DNA of 64,000 nt from the NCBI GenBank assembly GCA_910583675.1, contig CAJTYH010000003.1:1-64000 (forward strand). The letters run 5' to 3'. Below the pieces are notes generated by a model. The model saw only the letters and a program-made list of their open reading frames with translations. It searched no databases and had not been told where the DNA came from. The translations under genes were made by a program, and so were the position numbers. Shown here in pieces: positions 9,577-18,098 of the stretch (its first letter is position 1; every line of letters begins with the position of its first letter). This stretch comes from an uncultured Muribaculaceae bacterium. Its GTDB lineage: Bacteria; Bacteroidota; Bacteroidia; Bacteroidales; Muribaculaceae.

Positions 9577-10785
9577 TCAGCGGATATCGTCGTCGCCGTA
9601 TTCCCAGCCAAGGTCTTCTATGGTGTCGCCATCCTCGTCGCGCCATTCCTCGTCAAGGAAGTCTTCTTCATCCGGTTCCTCTATGCTTTCATCTTCCGGC
9701 ACGCTCTCGAAGATGAACTCGTCTTCCTCGCGTACACGATGGTGGCCGTCAAGCGGGCGGTGGGTGATAGGTGTTTCCTCAATTTTGTTGGAATCGTCGG
9801 TTATGGCACGCCATAGTGCATCTTTTAGCTCCGTAAGTCCTTCTCCGGTAACGGCGGAAATGAATACCGTGGGCAGGTCGTTCGGGAGTGTCGGGGCGAT
9901 TTCCGCTTTCAGCTCATCATCAAGCATGTCACTCTTGGAAATGGCGAGCACTTTCTGCTTGTTCATGAGCTGCGGATTGAAACGACGCAACTCTTCGAGC
10001 AGGATTTCGTATTGCCCCTTTATGTCGTCGGCATCTGCCGGAACCATGAAAAGCAGCACGGCGTTACGCTCTATGTGACGCAGGAATCTCAGGCCGAGGC
10101 CGCGTCCTTCGCTTGCTCCCTCTATGATGCCCGGTATGTCGGCCATGACGAACGATCGGTTTCCTCGATACTCGACGATGCCGAGCTGCGGCTCCATGGT
10201 CGTGAACGGGTAGTCTGCGATCTTCGGGCGGGCGGCTGAAACGGAGCTGAGCAAGGTGGATTTCCCGGCGTTGGGGAAGCCTACCAGACCCACATCGGCA
10301 AGCAGTTTCAGTTCCATTATTATGGTCTTCTCTATGGCGGGCTGCCCGGGCTGTGCATATCGCGGAGTGCGGTTTGTGGCAGATTTGAAATGCCAGTTGC
10401 CCAAGCCTCCTTTGCCGCCGCGAAGGAGTTTTACCTCTTCTCCGTCATCTGTTACCTCGCAGAGGAATTCTCCGGTTTCGGCATCGAAGACCACTGTGCC
10501 GCAGGGCACTTCTATGATCTGGTCTTCACCGTCTTTTCCGAAACTGCGGCCTGCGGAACCGGCTTGGCCGTTGCCGGCGAATATATGGCGGCGGTAACGC
10601 AGGGGGAGCAGTGTCCACATGTTCTTGTTGCCTCTGAGGATCACATGGCCGCCGCGACCGCCGTCTCCGCCGTCAGGTCCCCCTTTGGGCACGTATTTCG
10701 CACGGTGAAAGTGGCGCGATCCCGCGCCCCCTTTGCCTGACCGGCAAAGCACCTTTACATAATCAATGAAGTTTGAATCTGCCAT
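9577..10785 (-). CDS. obg: Obg-family ribosome-assembly GTPase
   Basis: The conserved GTPase acting in 50S ribosome assembly and stress control. The glycine-rich Obg fold is clear ('GKGGAGSRHF', 'GGPDGGDGGRGG'). The G domain has G1 'GFPNAGKST', G3 'DIPG' and G4-like 'ISKSD'. The C-terminus is a long acidic tail (DE-rich, last ~50 residues), typical of Bacteroidetes Obg. The frame extends upstream to a TTG at 10806, but that TTG lies inside the -7 box of the predicted promoter, so the ATG at 10785 is the start (402 residues). Confidence 0.95.
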   Translation of the reverse strand: MADSNFIDYVKVLCRSGKGGAGSRHFHRAKYVPKGGPDGGDGGRGGHVILRGNKNMWTLLPLRYRRHIFAGNGQAGSAGRSFGKDGEDQIIEVPCGTVVFDAETGEFLCEVTDDGEEVKLLRGGKGGLGNWHFKSATNRTPRYAQPGQPAIEKTIIMELKLLADVGLVGFPNAGKSTLLSSVSAARPKIADYPFTTMEPQLGIVEYRGNRSFVMADIPGIIEGASEGRGLGLRFLRHIERNAVLLFMVPADADDIKGQYEILLEELRRFNPQLMNKQKVLAISKSDMLDDELKAEIAPTLPNDLPTVFISAVTGEGLTELKDALWRAITDDSNKIEETPITHRPLDGHHRVREEDEFIFESVPEDESIEEPDEEDFLDEEWRDEDGDTIEDLGWEYGDDDIR

Positions 10786-10803
10786 ATGGTGATTAAATTT
10801 TTT

Positions 10804-10834
10804 CAAATATAAGATATTCTGAAATTCTGTACAA
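10804..10834 (-). promoter_or_regulatory. obg promoter
   Basis: On the minus strand: TTGT at 10834-10831, 19-bp spacer, TATATTTG at 10811-10804. This is a good Bacteroidetes -33/-7 pair. Transcription would start about 10-12 bases before the ATG at 10785 and separates obg from the sugar genes upstream. Confidence 0.6.
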
Positions 10835-10894
10835 TGGATGGCATGGATGTAAATATTATCCTGCCACCATTATCTCATAAAACGCCGTGGACTG

Positions 10895-11953
10895 TCAGTT
10901 TGTTAGGGAGCGGTGATGTTTCATGAGTTCCTGTGCGTGCCGGAAATCAGCCGGGGAACCTATGTCGATCCATGTGCCGCTTATGGGATAGAACGTTACA
11001 TTCATTTTCTGCTGCATGGCGGCCTCTATCAGGGTCGTGGCATCGGTGCGCTCGTCGGGGTTGAGGGCATTGAGCACGAAATTGTTGAATATGTATATTC
11101 CCGCGTTTGCAAAATGGGAATATGTAGGTTTCTCCTGCAATGCGGTCACATGGTCTCCCTCGGTAGTCAGGATCGCATATGGGACGGAAACGGTGTATGG
11201 TATGGCGGCTATGGTTATGTCCGCCGCCATGTTGATATGCCGCAGGTACATCTCCTCGAGGTCCACGGTAGTGAGCAGATCGGAATTCATAACCAGGGTA
11301 CATCCGCTGTCAGGACGTTTTACAAGCGCCGCAGATCCTATTGTGCCGAGGGGTTTGTCCTCCTCCACGCATTTCACGTTTATCCCGTGGCGTTCGGTTG
11401 AGAAATAGTCCTTGATCTGATCTGACAGGTATCTTACCGTGACGGTGACATCGGTTATGCCGGCCTGAGCCAGACGTTCGATATTGTAGTCTATTATCGG
11501 ACGTCCGTCTATCTCAAGGAGAGGCTTCGGAGTGGTGAGCGTAAGCGGACGCAGACGCTCCCCCTTTCCCCCGGCCATAAGCAGTGCACTGACGGGGAGG
11601 CACGTTGACTGTCTCGTTAGGTCTATAAGTCGCTGAATGCCTCCGTAGTCATTTAACTCGGGAAGCAGCTTTATCCCTTTGGAACGAGCCGCTCTGATCG
11701 TGTTCAGGCGTTGGATGGGGGTGGCGTTCATTGATATGGCACGGAAAGCCGTGTTCATTACCCTCCATACGGGATGGTCAAGCGAAGCACCGTCAAGCAG
11801 TCCGCGGCGTATGTCGCCGTCGGTAAGGGTGCCGAGCATCGTATGCGCTACCGGATCTGTCACGATCAGTGTCATGACCCCGCCTGAAAGATCATTGATG
11901 CGGCGCAGTGCTTCCTTTATGGTCTCGTTACGGTATATTAGATGCTTATCCAC
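10895..11953 (-). CDS. ptmE: CBS-domain sugar-phosphate nucleotidyltransferase (PtmE-like)
   Basis: A 352-residue protein with a tandem CBS pair (about residues 1-115, 'VMTLIVTD', 'GTLTDGDIRRGLL') fused to a nucleotidyltransferase domain. The latter has the pyrophosphorylase signature 'LLMAGGKGERLRPLTLTTPKPLL' beginning near residue 120, and 'VMNSDLLT' as the metal/substrate motif. The same fusion occurs in Campylobacter PtmE, which makes GDP-glucosamine for legionaminic acid. It overlaps the upstream CMP-sugar synthetase gene by 8 bases, which supports that role. Other NDP-sugar products are possible. Confidence 0.75.
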   Translation of the reverse strand: MDKHLIYRNETIKEALRRINDLSGGVMTLIVTDPVAHTMLGTLTDGDIRRGLLDGASLDHPVWRVMNTAFRAISMNATPIQRLNTIRAARSKGIKLLPELNDYGGIQRLIDLTRQSTCLPVSALLMAGGKGERLRPLTLTTPKPLLEIDGRPIIDYNIERLAQAGITDVTVTVRYLSDQIKDYFSTERHGINVKCVEEDKPLGTIGSAALVKRPDSGCTLVMNSDLLTTVDLEEMYLRHINMAADITIAAIPYTVSVPYAILTTEGDHVTALQEKPTYSHFANAGIYIFNNFVLNALNPDERTDATTLIEAAMQQKMNVTFYPISGTWIDIGSPADFRHAQELMKHHRSLTN

Positions 11954-12665
11954 AGGATTGTCTTTTTAGTGAGATGATGGCTTCGGCGATGACCCAGTCA
12001 AGGGGCGTATCAAGATCAAGCGAGCGCTCCGGGGGCATTTCCGAAGGGATGCGGCGCGGGAAGTCTCCCATGGGCATCATCGCAAGGGACTCCGGATTTA
12101 TGGCGTATACGGCACCGTTGAATTCCCATGCACGGGGGGCATCCTGCCGGCGTGTCAGCAGTCCGTCCCCTTTGGATATATGAAGCGTCCCGGTTTGCGG
12201 ATCTGTCTCGAAACAGTTGTAGTATGGATTGGCCGAGGCTTCCTTGACAGTCACGGCCATGTCAGGCTGTTCCTTTTCGTATATGGCGATGCATTTGTCC
12301 ACATCCTCTATCGTGCGGAAAGGGGAAGTGGGTTGCAGCAGCAGGATATAGTCGAATTCCACTCCGGCAGCTCTGGCGGCATCGGCAACGTGGAGCATTA
12401 CCTCGCGTGAGCCTGCCGTATCCGTTGCCAGTTCAGGAGGGCGGCGGTAATCGGTTTTCAGCCCGCACGCTTCCGCAACCCGGGCTATCTTGTCGCAGTC
12501 TGTTGACAGCATTATGTTTTCTTCCGGCCATCCATGGTTATGGCATAGGGTCGTGGCCGTATCTATGCTGTATGAGATCAATGGTCTTCCTCCAAGCGGT
12601 TTTATGTTTTTGCTCGGTATTCCTTTGCTGCCTCCTCGGGCGGGTATGATGATCAACGGTTTCAC
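11946..12665 (-). CDS. legF: acylneuraminate/legionaminate cytidylyltransferase
   Basis: A 239-residue CMP-nonulosonate synthetase (NeuA/LegF family) that activates a sialic-acid-like sugar with CTP. The N-terminal nucleotide motif 'IIPARGGSKGIPSKNIKPLGG' is textbook for the family, as is 'LLQPTSPFRTIEDVD' in the middle. It is the second gene in a legG-legF-ptmE operon on the minus strand (15-base gap from legG, 8-base overlap with ptmE). Whether the substrate is legionaminic, neuraminic or a related acid is not decided by sequence. Confidence 0.85.
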   Translation of the reverse strand: MKPLIIIPARGGSKGIPSKNIKPLGGRPLISYSIDTATTLCHNHGWPEENIMLSTDCDKIARVAEACGLKTDYRRPPELATDTAGSREVMLHVADAARAAGVEFDYILLLQPTSPFRTIEDVDKCIAIYEKEQPDMAVTVKEASANPYYNCFETDPQTGTLHISKGDGLLTRRQDAPRAWEFNGAVYAINPESLAMMPMGDFPRRIPSEMPPERSLDLDTPLDWVIAEAIISLKRQSCG

Positions 12666-12679
12666 TGTTATTGCAAGTT

Positions 12680-13876
12680 TTATTGGAGAGGTAAGTCGTA
12701 GAAACGTTTTGTGGATAGGGTGGATAACGGGAATGTGACCAGGCTATCAGCGATATTGCGTGCCGTGTCCGGTTTCATATATGGATTGTCAGCCCTGCGT
12801 GCCTTTTCACGTCCTTCTTTGGAAAGGGCAAAGGAGATGGCATCGGATATTTCCTTGGATGTATCGCCGCAATGGATCACTGATTCTGCTGCCGTGCGCC
12901 CCCGTTGGCGTATGCCTATGTCCACTGTCGGGATATGCGCCGACGGCACCTCTACTATGCCGCTTGAGGAGTTTCCTACTACGGCACCGATGTGCTTGAG
13001 CGTTGACAGATAGCGGCGCCGTCCGAGAGATGGTATTACGCTGCATCTGTCGCGATTGCAAGCAGCATATTCAGTTATTAGGCTTATGATCTCTGTGCCT
13101 CCCGGGTCGTTGTTTGGATAGGTGAAGAGTACCGGCGATTGTGGATGATCGTCAAGGGCGGCCAGAAGCGCCTTGCACCGTTCTGCAGGGCTGGCTTCCC
13201 GGTCAAGGGTGGCAGGATGATATGTCACAAGCAGAGTGTCTGCTCCGATCCGTATGCCGGTGAATTCTTCAAGTTCCTCCACGGTTGCCTCGTCAGGAAG
13301 TGCCATCAGGTTTTCCACACCGAGAGCGCCGAAGTTGAAGACACGCGACGGATCCTCGCCCATCTGTATCACTCGTCGGCGATAATCCTCTGTAGCGGTG
13401 AAATGCAGTGCCGAAAGCTTGGTAAGGGCATGGCGTATATTGTCGTCAAAGGCTCCTTCCGAGATCTCCCCACCGGCTATATGTGCGATCGGGATGCGCA
13501 TTATGGTTGCTGCCGTGGCGACCGGCAGCATCTCATAACGGTCTCCAAGCAGAAGCACAATGTCCGGCTGCAGGTTGTTGAAGGCCTCTGCCATGCCGCC
13601 TAGGCATCGGGAGGCGGCATGTGCCGTCTCCATGTGGGATGCAACATGTGAGTCGGCGAGCATCGGCACGCGGGCTGTCACCTCTATTCCGTCTGCAATG
13701 ATCTCGTTGACCGTGTTGCCGAATGCCGTATGGAGATGCATGTTGGTGGCTATGACGGCGACCTCGGCATCTTCACGGCATTGAAGTTCCTTGACGACAC
13801 CATGGAGCAGACCCCAGTCTGCACGGCAACTTGTCACCACCGCTATCTTGCGCTTACTGTTCCGAGTTTCAGCCAT
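12680..13876 (-). CDS. legG: UDP-GlcNAc/GDP-sugar 2-epimerase, hydrolysing (NeuC/LegG-like)
   Basis: A 398-residue hydrolysing 2-epimerase of the NeuC/LegG family. The start 'KIAVVTSCRADWGLL' corresponds to the family's N-terminal R-A-D motif, 'LLLGDRYEML' is the conserved GDR motif, and 'GAVVGNSSSGIVEVP' is the UDP-binding loop. It would release a 2-epimerised amino sugar (ManNAc or the 6-deoxy analogue) for condensation to a nonulosonic acid. First gene of the three-gene sugar operon. The synthase (NeuB/LegI) is not in this window. Confidence 0.82.
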   Translation of the reverse strand: MAETRNSKRKIAVVTSCRADWGLLHGVVKELQCREDAEVAVIATNMHLHTAFGNTVNEIIADGIEVTARVPMLADSHVASHMETAHAASRCLGGMAEAFNNLQPDIVLLLGDRYEMLPVATAATIMRIPIAHIAGGEISEGAFDDNIRHALTKLSALHFTATEDYRRRVIQMGEDPSRVFNFGALGVENLMALPDEATVEELEEFTGIRIGADTLLVTYHPATLDREASPAERCKALLAALDDHPQSPVLFTYPNNDPGGTEIISLITEYAACNRDRCSVIPSLGRRRYLSTLKHIGAVVGNSSSGIVEVPSAHIPTVDIGIRQRGRTAAESVIHCGDTSKEISDAISFALSKEGREKARRADNPYMKPDTARNIADSLVTFPLSTLSTKRFYDLPLQ

Positions 13877-13909
13877 TCGGTTGTATATTGTTTTAGTCTT
13901 TTTGTTGTT

Positions 13910-15172
13910 TCAGCAGAGCGTCAGACGCGATGCATCTGAAAGAAGGGATGCCGCATGCGATAATTGCTCGGGTGTTATGGTCTCTATTTCCGATCGAAGC
14001 TGATCGCCAGGTTGCACTTTCCCGGTTATCAAGGCGCTATGTGCCGCAGAGAGGGTGGTATGCTCCAGTGAGGCGGCAGCCACCGTGAGTTGTCCGAGAT
14101 ATTGTTTCTTGGCAGCTGCCAAGCGTCTGCCGGAAGGGGGATTGCGCTGTAGGTCATTGATTATGTGCGCCGTAATGTCGCAGCAGCGTGCCATGTCCTC
14201 CGGGCTGCATCCGAAATACGCGGTGAACAATCCGCAGTCTGCCATAAGCGACAGTGATGCGTCGGCGGAATAAACCAGTCCTCTTCGTTCGCGCAATTCG
14301 GTGTTGAGCATGGAGTTCATGCCAGGCCCTCCTATTATGTTTGTGAGGAGTGCAAGAGGTGTTCGTTCCGGTGAGAATATTCCAGGCACGCGTGCGCCAA
14401 TAACCGTATGTGCCTGATGTGCTCCTGTCTCTTTTGATTCTGCGAACCGGCCAACCGGAGTGATGGCAGCCGGCTCGTTTACGGATCGCATGACATTGAC
14501 ATTTGCCATGGCGGCCATGTCATTGAAATGCCTGCTTATCGTGGCGCATGCATGCGCGGGGGATTCGGAACCGCTGTAGAACAGGATCATTTCCGATGGC
14601 AGGAAGTGGGTGTTGACGAATGCCTTGCATGCGTCGGACGTGAACCCTGACAGGTTTTCTTCCGTCCCGAGGATGGAGTGGCCGAGAGTGGAACCGGAGA
14701 ATATGCGGTTTTCGAATTCGTCGAATACAAGTTCCGCCGGACTGTCAAGATAGCTGTTTATCTCCTCGCATACTACTTCCCGTTCCTTGGCCAGTTCCCT
14801 TTCCGGGAATGTAGGATTGTAGGCAAGGTCGGCCAGAAGCTGTGCGGCTCTGGCCAGATTGCCTTTCGGGAAGATGGTGTAGAATGTAATCTCCTCTTTG
14901 GTGGTAAAGGCATTCAGCTCGCCCCCTACCGCCTCCATCCGGCTGTTGATGTGATAGGCACGTCGGTGTGTGGTGCCCTTGAATATGGTGTGCTCCACGA
15001 AATGTGCCAGTCCGTGAGTCTCCGGTGTAAGTTCAAACCGGCTTCCCCCCTTTACGGTGAAGCCGAAGCAACCGACAGGTGTACGGGCTTGCATGCATAT
15101 GAGCGTATGTCCGGTCGGCAAAGTGAAGAATTGTACTATGTCAGGTAATTTCTTGGACATCCTGTTAATCAT
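13910..15172 (-). CDS. M16-family zinc metallopeptidase
   Basis: A 420-residue insulinase/processing-peptidase-like protein. The inverted zinc motif HxxEH is 'HFVEH', at about residues 58-62, and the distal glutamate lies in the following 'REREVVCEEI'-type helix near residue 135. The two-domain M16 fold continues to the end ('GGPGMNSMLNTELRERRGLVYS' is the conserved R/Y region of the inactive-like second half). Its start overlaps the ispG stop by 8 bases; an ATG at 15160 is an alternative. Cytoplasmic or periplasmic location is unclear, since no signal peptide is seen. Confidence 0.88.
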   Translation of the reverse strand: MINRMSKKLPDIVQFFTLPTGHTLICMQARTPVGCFGFTVKGGSRFELTPETHGLAHFVEHTIFKGTTHRRAYHINSRMEAVGGELNAFTTKEEITFYTIFPKGNLARAAQLLADLAYNPTFPERELAKEREVVCEEINSYLDSPAELVFDEFENRIFSGSTLGHSILGTEENLSGFTSDACKAFVNTHFLPSEMILFYSGSESPAHACATISRHFNDMAAMANVNVMRSVNEPAAITPVGRFAESKETGAHQAHTVIGARVPGIFSPERTPLALLTNIIGGPGMNSMLNTELRERRGLVYSADASLSLMADCGLFTAYFGCSPEDMARCCDITAHIINDLQRNPPSGRRLAAAKKQYLGQLTVAAASLEHTTLSAAHSALITGKVQPGDQLRSEIETITPEQLSHAASLLSDASRLTLC

Positions 15173-16832
15173 TTGGCTCGCGCCACATTCCGTCGGTTTT
15201 CAACAGCCCTACAAGTTGTTCCACAGCCGTTTCTGCGGGGATATTCTTCAATACGGGTATCTTTCCCCTGTAGAGGGTGACATTTCCCTTTCCTGCACCT
15301 ACATACCCGTAGTCGGCATCGGCCATCTCCCCGGGGCCGTTGACTATGCATCCCATAACGGCTATTTTCAATCCCTTAAGATGGGATGTGGCACTTTTTA
15401 CCTTCTGAACAGTTTCGCTGAGGTTGAAGAGCGTGCGTCCGCAACCCGGGCATGACACGAACTCGGTGCGCGACACACGCCGGCGTGCGGCTTGAAGTAT
15501 GCCGAGCGACAGGCGTGTGCGATCATCCTGCGTGAGCATGTCGGCCTGGAGGTCTATGCCGTCTATCAGGCCGCGCAGGAGCAGGGTGCCGAAATCGGCT
15601 GCCGCACGTATGGTGAGGATGTCTGCCGCCATTCCGTCGTAGTTAAGACTTGCTATAACGGGATTTTTCAATCCCATGATTTCAAGACGGTGCACGGCTG
15701 CCGATATTTCCGCGATGGGATCGGGATGATTTGAGCTGATGAGGATTATCTTTCCGGAGACTTTGTCAGGCAGGAATGCGGATGAGAGTATGGATGCGGC
15801 TGTATGGGATTCTATTTCCTCGGCAGGTATCGGGTCGTGTCCGATCACCACCGGAACATTGTTCCCTCCGCATAGGCCTATGGCTTCCGTTGTGTGGTGG
15901 ATGGCAGGATCGTCGTTGACGAGCGACGTGGCTTCGTCGGCGTTTATTTCCGGTGCGTTGGCACGTGCGGTTATGTACGTTACCAGTTCGCGTGCCACGG
16001 GGATCTCGCATTCAGGTTCCTCGCTCAGTGATACGCGCACGGTGTCGCCGATGCCTTCTGCAAGCAGTGTGCCTATGCCTACGGCTGAACGCACACGTCC
16101 GTCCTCCCCGTCGCCGGCCTCTGTCACTCCCAGATGCAGGGGGAAATGCATCACCTCGGCATCCATCGCGCGTACAAGCATGCGCACGGTATGCACCATG
16201 ACGACTGTGTTGCTTGCTTTGATCGATATGACAATGTCAGAAAAGTCGTGGTGGCGTGCGACGCGCAGGAATTCCATGGCGCTCTCCACCATACCGGCAG
16301 GAGTGTCGCCGTATCGGCTCATGATGCGGTCTGAGAGTGAACCGTGGTTCACGCCTATGCGAACTGCAGTGCCGTGTTTTTTGCATAGGTCAAGGAACGG
16401 TCCGAAAGTGTTTTCAATTTTCTCAAGCTCCTGTGCGTATTCCTCGTCGGTGTATTCGAGTTTTACGAACGTGCGACCGGGATCCACGAAGTTGCCGGGG
16501 TTGATGCGAACCTTGTCTACCTCGGTGGCGGCGGCAAAAGCAGCCTTCGGGTTGAAATGGATGTCGGCCACCAACGGTATCCGGCATCCTTTTTCATGTA
16601 GTTTGCGGCGGATCTCACCCATGGCGTGTGCCTCGCGCTCCCCTTGTGCAGTCAGACGGTCTATGTCCGCTCCTGCGGCGGCAATGCGAAGTGCCTGCTC
16701 CACGGATGCCTCCACATCGGTGGTGGTGGTATTGTTCATTGATTGGAGGCGTATCGGATTGTCTCCCCCGGTGGGCACGTCGCCAATTCTTGTTACGGAT
16801 GACGGGCGTCGCCTGTAATTGAAAACACTCAT
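15165..16832 (-). CDS. ispG: 4-hydroxy-3-methylbut-2-enyl diphosphate synthase
   Basis: IspG/GcpE, the [4Fe-4S] enzyme that reduces MEcPP to HMBPP in the MEP isoprenoid pathway. The N-terminal TIM barrel has 'VADIHFNPKAA' and 'VRINPGNF'. The C-terminal cluster domain has Cys in 'SCPGCGRTL' and 'GCIVNGPGE'. At 555 residues it is the long form with an inserted middle domain, as in Bacteroidetes, Chlamydia and plants, rather than the ~370-residue E. coli form. It shares an 8-base overlap with the M16 peptidase gene. Confidence 0.95.
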   Translation of the reverse strand: MSVFNYRRRPSSVTRIGDVPTGGDNPIRLQSMNNTTTTDVEASVEQALRIAAAGADIDRLTAQGEREAHAMGEIRRKLHEKGCRIPLVADIHFNPKAAFAAATEVDKVRINPGNFVDPGRTFVKLEYTDEEYAQELEKIENTFGPFLDLCKKHGTAVRIGVNHGSLSDRIMSRYGDTPAGMVESAMEFLRVARHHDFSDIVISIKASNTVVMVHTVRMLVRAMDAEVMHFPLHLGVTEAGDGEDGRVRSAVGIGTLLAEGIGDTVRVSLSEEPECEIPVARELVTYITARANAPEINADEATSLVNDDPAIHHTTEAIGLCGGNNVPVVIGHDPIPAEEIESHTAASILSSAFLPDKVSGKIILISSNHPDPIAEISAAVHRLEIMGLKNPVIASLNYDGMAADILTIRAAADFGTLLLRGLIDGIDLQADMLTQDDRTRLSLGILQAARRRVSRTEFVSCPGCGRTLFNLSETVQKVKSATSHLKGLKIAVMGCIVNGPGEMADADYGYVGAGKGNVTLYRGKIPVLKNIPAETAVEQLVGLLKTDGMWREPND

Positions 16833-16853
16833 ATGATGATTTTTTCCTGTGGA

Positions 16854-17360
16854 TCAGTTTACCTTGAAGTCGTATTTTATCTCCCTTAGGTCTTCATTGG
16901 CCTTTACGATCTTTTTGCCGAGGCCGTCGCGCCAGGCATCATAGCGGTTTGCCACACTTTCGTCTGAAAGGGCGAGGATGCGTGTGGCAAGCACCGCTGC
17001 GTTCATGGCACCGTCTATGCCGGTGGTAGCCACGGGTATGCCGGGAGGCATTTGCGCGATTGACAGTAAGGCATCCTCCCCTTGCAGGGTTGCGCTCAGG
17101 GGCACGCCTATCACAGGTAGCGGAGTTATGGCTGCTATTACGCCCGGAAGCGCCGCCGACATGCCGGCTCCGGCAATAATGACTTTTACTCCACGGCTTG
17201 CGGCATTCTTTGCGAAGTCTGCGACTTCCTCGGGGGTGCGGTGGGCCGACAGAGCAAGCATCTCGAACGGGATCTGCATGCCGTCAAGATAATCGGCGGC
17301 TTTCTTCATCACGGGAAGATCCGAGGTACTCCCCATTATTATACTGACTGATGGTTTCAT
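16854..17360 (-). CDS. purE: N5-carboxyaminoimidazole ribonucleotide mutase
   Basis: The 168-residue class I PurE of purine synthesis. It has the N-terminal 'IIMGSTSDLPVM' substrate loop, 'SAHRTPEEV' with the catalytic His, and 'GAGMSAALPGVIAA'. It lies 21 bases upstream of ispG on the same strand. No purK is seen nearby. Confidence 0.96.
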   Translation of the reverse strand: MKPSVSIIMGSTSDLPVMKKAADYLDGMQIPFEMLALSAHRTPEEVADFAKNAASRGVKVIIAGAGMSAALPGVIAAITPLPVIGVPLSATLQGEDALLSIAQMPPGIPVATTGIDGAMNAAVLATRILALSDESVANRYDAWRDGLGKKIVKANEDLREIKYDFKVN

Positions 17361-17394
17361 TTATGTGATGGTGTTTGATGATCGGTTCTCTTAA

Positions 17395-18039
17395 TCAGTG
17401 GAATGACGGAATGGCTGCGGCTTGCAACAGCCATGCCGGAAGGAAGACGCAGAGGAATCCGTTGAGAAACCCTGCGGCGGTCTGCAGCAGTGTATGGCGA
17501 CCGAGTATCAGGCGTGACGTGCATACGCATCCTGCAAGGACAATGGCAGTGACGAATTCCCATTGCAGGCTGGTGACCGAGTTGCCGCTGCTCATGAGGA
17601 AGAATACCATTGCGCAGAGCGCTCCCATTCCTGTGGCGTGGCCACTGATCTTCCACCAGCGGTTCACGAAGTTGAGGATTACAAGGGCCAGCGCACCTCC
17701 GAACATGAAAAGGCAGAGCCATTGTGGCGCATGCACGAAGTGGTAATATATTCCTGTGCCTATGTAGCATAATGTGCATATCAGGTACGGCCAGAAACGC
17801 TCCGTGCGTTCGTTGAGCATAGGATCCTTGACTGCTCCGAGGTGGGTCAGGAGAAAGATCCCTATGACGGGCACAATGCATGTGGCCACGAAAGTCACGG
17901 CTATTACGATAAGCTTTGCTTTGTCAGGACTGTAGCAGAGATATGACAGGAACATGGCGATCAGTACGCCGTATGTGCCCATGAGTATGGGTGAAAACAA
18001 TGCGGAGAATATCCTGGCTAAGATAATGGAGAATTTCAT
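17395..18039 (-). CDS. PAP2-like integral membrane phosphatase
   Basis: A 214-residue protein with about six hydrophobic spans. Two PAP2 signature pieces can be read: 'KISGHATGMGAL' (the SGH motif, about residue 132) and 'SRLILGRHTLLQTAAG' (the SRxxxxxH motif, about residue 176). The first PAP2 motif (KxxxxxxRP) is only weakly represented by 'ERTERFWP'. PAP2 enzymes hydrolyse lipid phosphates or undecaprenyl diphosphate; the substrate here is unknown. It sits between purE and rpoN. Confidence 0.7.
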   Translation of the reverse strand: MKFSIILARIFSALFSPILMGTYGVLIAMFLSYLCYSPDKAKLIVIAVTFVATCIVPVIGIFLLTHLGAVKDPMLNERTERFWPYLICTLCYIGTGIYYHFVHAPQWLCLFMFGGALALVILNFVNRWWKISGHATGMGALCAMVFFLMSSGNSVTSLQWEFVTAIVLAGCVCTSRLILGRHTLLQTAAGFLNGFLCVFLPAWLLQAAAIPSFH

Positions 18040-18098
18040 CGGATCATATGTTTTTAATGTCTGTCTATTTGGGGAGGCTTTATTGGCAATTTAGGGTG

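Noticed and set aside
9620..10740. Several plus-strand open frames of 75-150 codons over obg
   Set aside because: They are antisense shadows of the obg reading frame with low-complexity translations.
10786..10806. Upstream TTG start for obg
   Set aside because: The TTG is part of the TATATTTG -7 box, so it would not be inside the transcript.
15739..16818. 359-codon plus-strand open frame over ispG
   Set aside because: Long only because the antisense strand of ispG lacks stops in this frame; Ser/Arg/Pro-rich with no domain, while ispG is unmistakable.
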